From the NCBI GenBank assembly GCA_026182355.1, contig JAPFBL010000068.1:5893001-5957000 (forward strand): a stretch of DNA of 64,000 nucleotides, in the 5' to 3' direction. Source of the DNA: Hermatobates lingyangjiaoensis. Taxonomy: Eukaryota; Arthropoda; Insecta; Hemiptera; Hermatobatidae. Positions 11,292 through 20,951 of this stretch are shown in pieces (the first letter of the stretch is position 1; the number at the start of each line of letters is the position of its first letter). A program made the translations under genes and the position numbers. The notes under the pieces were generated by a model. The model saw only the letters and a program-made list of their open reading frames with translations, made no database searches and was not told the origin of the DNA.

Positions 11292-12198
11292 GTAGGTATA
11301 ATTTGAATGAACCCATATGCATAAATAAGAGTTTCGAAGAAATGGTAGGTGTTAGAATAATTAGTAACAACGAATGTTCACTTTTGAAGCGAAAGCTGAA
11401 AGGTAGACCTTTGGAAAAGTTCTCAAGTTATTAATAATGAAACAAACATATATATCATTAACAAGGTTGACCTGTTATATAAAACATTTTGGTATTTAAA
11501 TAATATGTTCACAAGATAGTACTCCAAATTAAGTAGAAAACAAGGTGTGTGCAGTTAATGCTTTTAAGACTTTGGTTCCTCAATTTTGATGAGGAACTAA
11601 TGTCTTAATCTGTAAACATTATTACAAGTTCTTAAATTAAAGTAGGGGAGAATATAGTAAACCATGCGTCAAGTAAATTATAAGAGGAAGAGCTTGAGGG
11701 TTATGGACTTTGAAAAATGAAGTAACAAACCTCAAAAAAACGTTTAGATGCCAATTCTAATCATACGAGATAATTGCAATGTACTACATATACACAGCAT
11801 GATTAAATATTAATATATTTAAAAAATTACAAGTAAGAATAGAAATATCAAGAAGTGTGTCTCCTGCAATGTTATCGATAAGTTTTGAATGATTATCATT
11901 TCCTCGAAGGATGCCATAACTAGAACAAACACGAACTCCTGAAAACTGCCCTATGTCGTACCCTATTTGGGGTGGTCCCACCCTATTTGGGGTGGAAATA
12001 TCGTAATAAAGAATTTTGTCTAAAGCAACCAAGAAACAGTCTAAACATATGACACTTTTATTTTATCAAATTAAAGATTCTTTAAAATAGTAAAAAAAAT
12101 ATGCCTGTCTAATATAGGTATAATTTGAATGAACCCATATGTATAAATAAGAGTTTCGAAGAAATGGTAGCTGTTAGAATAATTAGCAGCAACGAATG
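11292..12198. repeat. Dispersed direct repeat pair
   Basis: Bases 11292-11375 and 12114-12198 share about 85 near-identical bases, starting TAGGTATAATTTGAATGAAC and ending CAACGAATGTT. The intervening 740 bases are unique. The family is unidentified. Confidence 0.85.
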
Positions 12199-14978
12199 TT
12201 TTTAAATATTTATATATATTATTAAAATATAAAAGTATGTTTTTCTACCAACTCTAATTTGGAGAACTAAGTCATTCATTAAGTCCAACTGATATTTTTG
12301 GTTTTCCTTCAAATTGGGCTTATAGTTCCTACAATCAATTTAGATTGTAGTTTAATTAACCGGGTTTTGCAATGAAAGTTTGGAAAATAAAAAAAAAATT
12401 AGGATAAAAAACACAAACATAGAATATTAAAGAAATAAAATGTAGGCACAATTTCAAAGCTCGTGAGTTACTAGGAAGTTATATATATAACTCATAATCA
12501 AAACGATTTACATCAATTACGTGAGTCAGATAATCAACCTCAATGATACCTCATAGTGTAACACATACTAACTTCTGTGGTACAAACAAAATCCGTGAAT
12601 TTAACATCAGCAAAGCGAAATGTAGGACCCTGGTTGTAGAATCAAGGGTGCCAAATAACAAATATGCTACTATTCACTCTTATAACAGCATCACTGAAAG
12701 GGAATACTCATTAGAAGTTCATAATCTGTATTACATAAACAAGAAACCAGTCAATAAGGGAATCGAACAGACGTTCCTCTAATCCAGGAAAGCGACTTTA
12801 CACGTCAAACCACCATTAATTTTATTAATGAAATTATTACAGTATCCATTCTCTGATAAGAATTAAAATGATTATTAAAACATGACAGGAGTCCTGAATG
12901 CTTCAAATGCTAGACCATCTAAAAAGTGATCTATATATCAATCACGTATTGAATGAAATATTCATATCAAAAGATAAATAAGTAAACTCAACATAATGAA
13001 TTGGATCATTTAATGAATGACACAAAGAAGAAAAAAATATGGAGTGGCCTACACAAAAATATTCCTATTTGGCCTGAAAAATGTCAGAAACATGTAAGAA
13101 AAGATGTTTTAAGATAATTTTTAATTTAAGATGCAGGATAATTTCATTTATTATTTTTCAAAGAATATTTTTAATTATTAATTATGTTTTACATTTGTGG
13201 TCTTTTCTAAATTGGTTATACATACTGGGAATTTTTTCACGATCACTATACTTTACATAGAGTAAAGTAAAGATATTGACTGATTTTTTTTCTTGTTTAT
13301 GATGTGATAATAGTGAAATTCTAGAATCATTGTCCATATGTTAACAGCAAAGTCAATGTCTTTAGCCATTTTGAAAAGTGTAAAAAAAACCTACAAACAC
13401 TGGATGCTTTTGCATGATCGACATTACTTGTACTATGTATCAATTGGTTAAGAACCAAAGATATGGTACATCCAGGCCATTGAACTATCCAGGCTTACTC
13501 CATGATTCCAGTTTCTCATGGTGATACCTTGAGATCCCTGATTATCAATAACTGAGGAGGATAATATTTCTAGTAAATAAAAAAGAGAAATGCTTGGTTT
13601 TGGGAATATTTATTTGAGAAATGTTTGCAAATTTACTTCTTTAAAATATATTAATTTAAAATTTATAAATTAACATTATTCGAGGTGAATATCATGGTCT
13701 TGATGTAAGTGAGAAACATGAAAAATTTCAACAATACATCCAGACAATGGAGAAAAGATTAAGGACAACAGATGTGGCTGTTTGATGAACTATGATAAAA
13801 CAAGGAAACAGGAATAAAAAGATCGATCCATGCTTATTTTTTATCTGTGTATCTACATTCTATGAAATTTTTAATTAGTTATTTAATCTTCTAAATGTTA
13901 TCTTAAGTTGAATTTCAATTGTTTGTGAGATTATGGGTAAATGAAGAATTTATTTACTGTAAACAAATAAATGTTGATGTTGGTAAAAGAATACTCTGAT
14001 TTTTAGAATCTATGAAAATTCTCAGCAAAATTACTTTCTTTATACAAAATCATAATGGTGCTGTTTAATCAGCTTTTCACGTTGATTACTTCCTATTTAG
14101 TTACTTGATTGGGTTCATAAATATGAAAAATATGCTCCATAACAAATACTTTTACTACTTACTTTCATCTACTTACATTTTCAATGTATTTATGCTATAA
14201 CGTTTGCCTTTCCATCACAATGATGATAACAACAGCATCAGTATCATTACTACACCGAACTCGACGTAAACATGTACTTACGATTGGTAACTGATTATGC
14301 TTGACAGTCATGAGTAATATTGAAATAAAGAATATGGAGGCTAATACTAATTTAGCCAAAAAAATAATCTGAAACATTCTAAACATTGAATTACTTTTAG
14401 GTGTCATCTATATAATAGAATCGTTATTTAATTGATTTTTGTTTCATTTAAAGCTACATATAAAATACTAGTAATATTATGAAGATAGTTCAACAACTAC
14501 ATTGGAACAAATTAGTAATCACTGAAACCCTTCAAAATGTGGTTTACTGAAGTACTTCAAATGTTGTTATCGTTATCCTGAGTTCGTTAGAACCACTGTG
14601 GGCGTTAACAATTTTTTAAAACGAAAAAAACTAGAAAATAGCAACTCTTGCTATTTTGGGCATACAGAGGGTATCTGAAACATATTGTAACTCTATCCAA
14701 AAAGAATGTTCGGAAAAAAACATATTTTATATGATTTAAACTACACAAAATATGTTGAATATATAAACTACAGGTGTTTATATGTAGTTTAGATATTCAA
14801 ATTTATTAATAAACCTACTAATTTTATTACTTTTTAATTATGAATTAATTTAATCATTTTGAGTCATATTTTTGTACTGACTTTTATTAATCCAGGACTA
14901 GTCGTAATTTTTAAAATGTTTGGTGTTAATTCTTTTTAGCAATTTCATCATTTTTGTAGCAAAATAAATGTGCTGCCC

Positions 14979-15132
14979 AAATAAATACATTTCTTTGGAA
15001 GAAAACTACTCATGAATAACATTCAAGTTTCCTAATATACCGATTATTTAGGTAATATTTATTAGTAATAAATACATTTCTTTGGAATAAAACTAGATAT
15101 ATCGATTACTTAGGTAATATTTATTAGTAATA
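14979..15132. repeat. Tandem duplication next to tRNA-Ala
   Basis: Two successive copies share ATAAATACATTTCTTTGGAA near their starts and TTAGGTAATATTTATTAGTA at their ends. The first copy carries an extra central segment. It lies about 60 bases downstream of the tRNA terminator. Confidence 0.75.
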
Positions 15133-15180
15133 TAAATAATGAAAAATTAAAAGTTAAAAAAAATTGTATCATCTAAAGGT

Positions 15181-15185
15181 AAAAA
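15181..15185 (-). terminator. RNA polymerase III terminator of tRNA-Ala
   Basis: A run of five T residues on the - strand starts four bases after the discriminator base. Confidence 0.85.
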
Positions 15186-15188
15186 GGT

Positions 15189-15261
15189 TGGAGGCGCCGG
15201 GCATCGATCCCGGTACCTCTCGCATGCTAAGCGAGCGCTCTACCATCTGAGCTACGCCCCC
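15189..15261 (-). tRNA. tRNA-Ala(AGC)
   Basis: A 73-nt cloverleaf: acceptor GGGGGCG pairs with CGCCTCC (one G-U), with discriminator A. The A box is TAGCTCAGATGGTAG and the anticodon loop CTTAGCATG gives AGC. The T arm is CCGGG-ATCGATG-CCCGG. There is no intron and the CCA is not encoded. A TTTTT terminator (- strand, 15181-15185) follows within four bases. The stems are intact, so it is probably functional. Confidence 0.97.
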
Positions 15262-16009
15262 TGATACAGTAATGTCAGTTTTAAACCCAACTAATTTGAA
15301 GCATTGACTTTAACTGAAATCTATAAATACATTACCACAGTCCACATTCCTTAAAATACATCCAAAAACGCTTGCCAAAACTATTCTGTAAAACGCTTCA
15401 AAGTTTGCATTTACCAAGCAAATTATAATGTATTTATAAAACAATATGTTTAATATAAATTATCGGGAAAATTGTTCGATGTTTTTTTCTATAATCGTCA
15501 ATTTCATTTAAGATAAAATTTTAAAACAAATAAAATGATACAAATCATAATTGGTGATAGTAAAATATTTACCTACCAATTTAAGAAGAAAATATTTACA
15601 AATTTCTTTTTATTAGTTACTCATAAAAAATGAGAAGTTATCAGGTGGACTTTTTCATTAAATTTTGAAAAAAAAGTATAGGACTTATCATAATAGTCTT
15701 CAAATTTACGTCAAATTTTTAAGAGAATTCTAATAATTGGGAGTCAAAAATTTGGAGATAGGAATGTTACAAATGGGAGTCACTTCTTATTCAATACTTA
15801 ATTTGTTTCATCACAACATATGCGTTATATTACAGAATTCTGCTGCTGATACTGTTGGTAAATAAAATATAACAGGCTATGGCCCCAAATTATGTACCCA
15901 GCAGGATTTTCTTTAGATGTGGGTGGACCCATTATTTATTTTGATTCCAAATGTTTTAGACTTTAAAGGTATTGAGCAAAGCCTGACTTTCAACATGACC
16001 GATGCTGAT
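15262..16009. other. Upstream of tRNA-Ala, nothing recognised
   Basis: AT-rich sequence. Its far end may contain the leader of the Copia remnant (from about 15840), but no LTR boundary could be drawn. Confidence 0.4.
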
Positions 16010-16224
16010 GTTTCAGCTATGAAGAAATTCAACTACGAGAACTACTCTCTATGAAAATTAGATTATTTTAGGCTTACTAGGCTCTTAAAACAAAAGACAT
16101 ATTTTCAGTTGCTAATGGCAGTAAGCCTAATCCGGATAGTGACGATGTGGTAATTAAGGCGTGGCTGAATGATGACGCAGAACGATGATTATACCTTCAA
16201 CTATGGAGCTATCACAAGTCACGT

Positions 16225-16479
16225 TTGTTAAAAGTTGCTGCTGCACATCAAAAGAAATGTTTTAAGATTGATTCTATTTTTAAACTGAAATCTGATTTAA
16301 ATAAAATGTTTCTTCTTGCTAAATTCCATAAGGTGAAAATGAACTACAAGGAAACGGTTGTACATATTCCACACATTGAAAATGTTACCCTCCAAATTAA
16401 GGAATCTGGTGAGAGCACTATCAGTGCATCTATAATTACAACATTTTTAGAAGTATTACTGTCAAAATATGAGCACTGA
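16225..16479 (+). pseudogene. Copia Gag fragment
   Basis: An open frame of 84 codons matches the central Copia Gag (UBN2-like) region: KSDLNKMFLLAKFHKVKMN, then HIENVTLQIKESGE, then ASIITTFLEVLLSKYEH. Upstream in a compatible frame, bases 16116-16190 read as SKPNPDSDDVVIKAWLNDDA, the usual preceding Gag block, then stop. It is a pseudogene. Confidence 0.85.
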
Positions 16480-17835
16480 AGTCAAAAGTGACTTTGACTG
16501 TAATTGAGGACGGTGAACAAAATTTGTGAACAGATTCACTTACAAAGACACTTCAGTCTTCATTGTTTGTTTTCAGTTATATTTAAACAGACGAAGCATT
16601 CGAGTTATTTAAAAATGATAATAGACCTAAATATTATGGTAGAACCAAGAATAAGATCAAAATAACTCCGACTCCTATAAGAACAAGGATCACTTCGAAC
16701 AAGTATTGCTCTAAGCCAAAAATATCAGGACATTGATGGAAGAAGCAGGAGTTACGATATGTTATATCACTCACATGATAGTAATGTGATGTAATAGTAA
16801 TGTGATGTGATAGTAATGTGATGTATTGTGTTCAGTTCAGTCTTGTAATCTGAACTACAAAGACATACGTCTAGGCAGCGACAAAGAATTCCACAATACA
16901 GGAAAAGTGCATGTGAGAATAGAAAAACTTGTTTATGGAGACCAAAAATAAGGAAAAATACATGCGTTTTCTATGTTCCAGGTTTAAAGAAGAACTTCTC
17001 CCTGAAGGTATAATTTTATGCAAAGGTATAAAGATAGTAGACAAATAATAGGATTAAGCCATTCAAATAATCAACAATAATCAATTATCAAATAATCAAT
17101 GATAAGTCACATGCAATTCAAGTTTAAATCAAGTGAAGGCTCACAGAGTTGATAAAGGAGTAAAATACATCAACTTGCTTTTCTGTGACTTTTTAACATG
17201 AAAGGAACTCAGAAAATACACAGAGAAGGGAAGACCCCTACTTACTTTAATTTTATTGGTACAAAAGTGAAGCTTGGGATCTTATTCCTGTACCACATAT
17301 CGACAATTGAATCCAAATAAGTATTTAAAGAAAATATCTTCCTCATGGGAATATTGATTAATATAGATACAGCAAGACCCTGCAAAGGGTCTCTTAAGTG
17401 GACCAGATAGATTTCAACAAAACCTTTTCAGTAACTTCAAGACATGACACCTTAAGAGTTATGTCAATTATAGCCACAAAAAAAAAGGTGGGAAGTCGTG
17501 TACAATGACATCAAAACTTTCTTTGTCCACAATAAATTAAAAGAAACAATATTTATGAAAGATTCAGGATTAAACCATACCGTAGGTCTGAACGTTAGCT
17601 TAAACACATCTCTTTATGGACTAAAACAGGCATCTAAATGATAGAACAAACCTTTTTAGAATTATTAGTTAGTTTCGGTTTCAAGTAAAACATTGCTGAT
17701 TCATGTGTTTTCAACGGTTCCTTTCGAGATAAAAATAAACACTTTTAATTTCTTGTTTTGATGGTGGTTTTCCGGTTTGTGAAGAAAGGAAAATATTAAC
17801 CGGTAAGTTTTTATAGAACGGGATATTTCATTGAA

Positions 17836-18084
17836 GTGGACATTGATTATAGAATAAATAGTTCAATATTTTTGTATTCAGAAACCTATATACATAAGCT
17901 TTTAAGATTTCATTTAGATAATGTAAAAAGAAACATTAAACCTGCAGACCCTAGAATAACCCTATTATCAGAATCTAATCCACTAAAAGAAGGAAAAACA
18001 ATTCCATATAGAGAAGCAATTGAGTCCCTAATGTTCCTAGCCACTACCAACCAATGTTCCTTTGGACCTTCGGTCCAAACATAG
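17836..18084 (+). pseudogene. Copia reverse transcriptase C-terminal fragment
   Basis: An 82-codon frame carries the block following the YVDD region in Copia Pol: IFLYSETYIHKLLRFHLDNV, then PYREAIESLMFLATT. The catalytic YVDD box itself is not readable upstream, where the frame is broken. Confidence 0.85.
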
Positions 18085-18390
18085 CTTTTGTGATCGTGGC
18101 AGGCAGACTTCAAATGAACCAAGCCCAGTGCACTGGATTGCGATGGAATGTTTAGATTTTTGAAATGTGCATCAACGTATGAGATTGAATATTTCAAAGG
18201 ATTGATCATTCTTGCCAACGTGTGAAATACTCTGATTCTGAATTCGTCGTCAAAGAAAAATCGAACTCTGTTTACGTATTCAGACTAAGCCCAGTGACCT
18301 GGTGTAGCTAAGCAGGAAACAGTTACTATGCATATATTTGAGACCACCAATTATATTGCAGCTTCGAACTTCCATTTTTTAAGCATGTGC

Positions 18391-19201
18391 TTTTTAAATT
18401 TCGTTAATTTAAGTAGTCACAATTGGTTCTTCAAATTTTGGAAATATATTAATACATAACTAAGCAGGTTTTTTTTCTATTCTTGTAAATTCTGGTGATA
18501 ATTAATTGGAAGGAGATGGCATATTTAATTATTCGTGTGTTATTACACATCTGAAACTTAGTTTACAAAATCGAACTGTTGATACAATTGGTAAGTAAAT
18601 CAATAGCATAATCTACTTATTTCAGTTTCATATTCTTAAAATATCTGGTGAGATGCACACGGCTTTCATTTACCATTAAGAATTAGTAGCCCCTCCCCCA
18701 CGCTTCATATAGGCCAACAAATAATAATTTGACACATTTCATTGTGTGAGTACTGATAACTTCTTTTCTATTTCTATATTGTAGGGATTTAGCACTGAAA
18801 GTGCTGAATTTCAGTGAATCGGAATTTTTGAGAATTAACCTGATTAGTGAACATAGAAATTAATTTCATACTAATAGATAAAAGGTTATCTAAGAATATA
18901 TGGTCATACAGATTAAATCAGCAAATAATGTTTTCAACCATTACTGCTATTTAACTACTAGTTTTTAATTTCGCTAATGGAAAGAAGTTTAAACGAATGA
19001 AACTGTATTAGGTCTTAAAGTGAAAAAAATTTTCTAAGTAAAATTATAAGTTCTTCACTTCCTACATTACTGAAAGGTGGATAATAGTGAGAAAACAAAT
19101 GACAAAAGCAAAAAGTACACACTTATAAAGCTTTTTTAAGATTTCGGTAAAGACGTCACAGAGAAAAAATTACGCATAAAAAAAATGTAGAAAATGACAT
19201 A
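18391..19201. other. Intergenic, nothing recognised
   Basis: AT-rich sequence without open frames or clear repeats. Confidence 0.4.
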
Positions 19202-19203
19202 TA

Positions 19204-19628
19204 CAGGGTGATTGAAAAGTAACTCCCTATTTTAAAAAAACTATAATTTATTTTAGAAGAATTATTATACAACTATAATTAATTTATAGAAGGAAGTATA
19301 AGAAGTCCTGACTTAACACCCTGCGACTTTTTTCTCTGGGGTTGGCTGAAAGGGGAAGTCTACTCAACCAAACCAAGAAATTTGGAAGAACTTGAAGGGC
19401 GAATACGAGAAGTTATGATTTCCATCCCAGAAGAGTTTCTTGCGAAATCAGTTGATGCGATTCCTGGTCGACTTGAGAAGCTGGTGGCAAATAAAGGCGC
19501 CCATATCGAATTTTAAATAAAAGCCCATGCATTATACTTCCTTCTCATATTCATTAATTGTAGAAATTATATTTTAAAAATAAATTATAGTTTTTTTTAA
19601 AATAGGGAGTTACTTTTCAATCACCCTG
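19204..19628 (+). mobile_element. 425-bp Tc1/mariner deletion derivative with intact TIRs
   Basis: Terminal inverted repeats of about 47 bases (19204-19250 and 19582-19628) begin CAGGGTGATTGAAAAGTAAC. They are flanked by TA on both sides (19202-19203 and 19629-19630), the target duplication of this superfamily. The inside keeps only the C-terminal 71 codons of a transposase ending 66 bases before the right TIR. The good TIRs suggest it could have been mobilised in trans by a full-length relative. Confidence 0.94.
19301..19516 (+). pseudogene. Tc1/mariner transposase C-terminal fragment
   Basis: An open frame of 71 codons plus TAA has no start codon of its own. It begins SPDLTPCDFFLWGWLKG; the Asp in TPCDFF is at the position of the third catalytic residue. 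It ends with the typical GRLEKLVANKGAHIEF tail. The DNA-binding and first two catalytic positions are deleted. Confidence 0.92.
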
Positions 19629-20261
19629 TACAATTGGCTGTGAGTTTTAAATTTTCTCTAGAGTCAATTGATTTTAAAAAATGTAAATATGAATTGTTTG
19701 CTAACACATTTTTATATACTTTATGGCTTATAACTTTTGCAGATTTACCAAAGACACGAACTAAAAAGTTATCGACTTGATGTAGAGATTACCAATAAGT
19801 AATTAACGATACTTATTTTAATTACTGGTGGGTCAAACTCAATGAGTACAGTCCGTTAAAGTCCTAACACTCAAGCTTCCTGATTTCGCACCAGTATCTC
19901 TAACAGTATCACACAATGCTTTATGGGACTTATTATTTATCAAAGAAATGTTAATCATCTGCTTTCGCTCCAGTATAATCAATTCGGACCAAATTTAATA
20001 TTTATTATCTATATTTTACTGTGGTTTTTAAAATATTTTTATCAACACAAATAAGAGTTCATTCTATGGCAATATTAATCAAAAACCGCATTGAACAGAA
20101 CACTACTAAATCGCATAAACCTAATTTGTCTCCAAATAGAAGTACCCCTCTATGAAAGTGCAATATTGGTGACCAGCTAGTGGTTCTATTTAAAAGCCAG
20201 CAGGAACTTGAATGTAACATTTGGTGATTATACTACATTTGGTGTTAATCTACATACATAA

Positions 20262-20280
20262 TCTCTCTCTCTCACACACA

Positions 20281-20311
<31 letters not shown>

Positions 20312-20334
20312 TCTTTCTCTCTCGTACACACACA
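20262..20334. repeat. (CT)n/(CA)n compound microsatellite
   Basis: Alternating blocks of CT and CA dinucleotides, about 70 bases, in otherwise featureless sequence (19631-20679). Confidence 0.95.
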
Positions 20335-20679
20335 TTCAGACAAATTTGTGAAACCAATGTTATTGGCCAGGAGAACTGTATAACTCCGTATATATATTTT
20401 GACTAGAATGCAATACTTTCATTATTCTATATTTCATATAGAGAGTACATGAAGGTAGATAAACTTAGAGTGTATGTAAAATCCATTAAAATATGTCTAG
20501 TGACTCCCGTAAAGGAAGATCAGGGTTAGGGCTTAAGAAAAGATATGTTCGTAAGTAGGAAAACTTAAAACAACAAAGTACTTTATTTTATTGCACTACT
20601 AAAAACAAACCTAGTGTTTTTATAGTGATGGATAACATTGCTAGTCTTTCAGTTTATTACCTACGCTAACACGAGATTG

Positions 20680-20818
20680 CTAAAGCTGGAGTGTACTAGA
20701 ATGAAAGGGATATTGATTGGCTAGGTTTGCAAGCCTGGTTGGTGGGGGAATGCGGCAGTGTGGGACAGCCTGAAGCGTGTAATGTTCGTGCCTTCCATCA
20801 CTGAAGTCTGTCTTGGAG
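20680..20818 (+). promoter_or_regulatory. Likely promoter/5' UTR of the ERG28-like gene
   Basis: A GC-richer patch directly upstream of the first coding ATG, containing ATTGGCT (inverted CCAAT box) at about 20715. No TATA box at a suitable distance. Inference from position and composition only. Confidence 0.35.
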
Positions 20819-20951
20819 ATGGACGAGAGGCTTATGTATGCTTTCCGTGGATGGATAGCTTTCGTTGCTTTCATGGATTTAGGAGTTTCTTTTAGATCTT
20901 TCATCGAGAGGAAATGTTTCCTTGGTGAATTTATAAATAGCAACTACGACA
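20819..20951 (+). CDS. ERG28: ERG28-like exon 1 (donor uncertain)
   Basis: The ATG at 20819 opens MDERLMYAFRGWIAFVAF; a second in-frame Met is at 20834. Three donors keep the phase needed by the next exon. They end at 20924 (best consensus, G|GTGAAT), 20951 (A|GTCTTC) and 20966 (A|GTTGGT). The end at 20951 is given because it reproduces the spacing to the RILG block in vertebrate ERG28 almost exactly; by sequence alone 20924 is the strongest. Confidence 0.65.

Larger units (their letters stand above)
10237..15188. other. Intergenic stretch without a recognised gene
   Basis: It holds small repeats. A hairpin at 10877-10933 has GTGGTCTCTG-type arms. Another at about 11563-11607 has arms around TTAAGACTTTGGTTCCTCA. 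Direct repeat copies occur at 11292-11375 and 12114-12198, and a short tandem ACCCTATTTGGGGTGG doublet at about 11960-11995. A further tandem duplication at 14980-15132 shares ATTTCTTTGGAA and GGTAATATTTATTAGTAATA. No exon or transposase was identified. Confidence 0.5.
16010..18380 (+). mobile_element. Decayed Ty1/Copia-type LTR retrotransposon
   Basis: Copia blocks appear in the expected order on the + strand, broken by stops and frameshifts. Gag spans about 16110-16560. A protease/pre-integrase junction block (YVPGLKKN type) lies at about 16975. The reverse transcriptase block SLYGLKQAS lies at about 17610, and the C-terminal RT segment with YIHKLLRFHLDN and PYREAIESLMFLA at 17836-18084. 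RNase H remnants extend to about 18370. No flanking LTRs were recognised, so the copy is old. A short minisatellite (about 16-17 bp unit around GATAGTAATGTGATGT) lies at 16777-16830 inside it. Confidence 0.88.

Noticed and set aside
12543..12782. Open frame of 79 codons on the + strand in the LRR1-tRNA intergenic region
   Set aside because: No family resemblance and no splice or promoter context. AT-rich sequence produces such frames by chance. It was not annotated as a gene.
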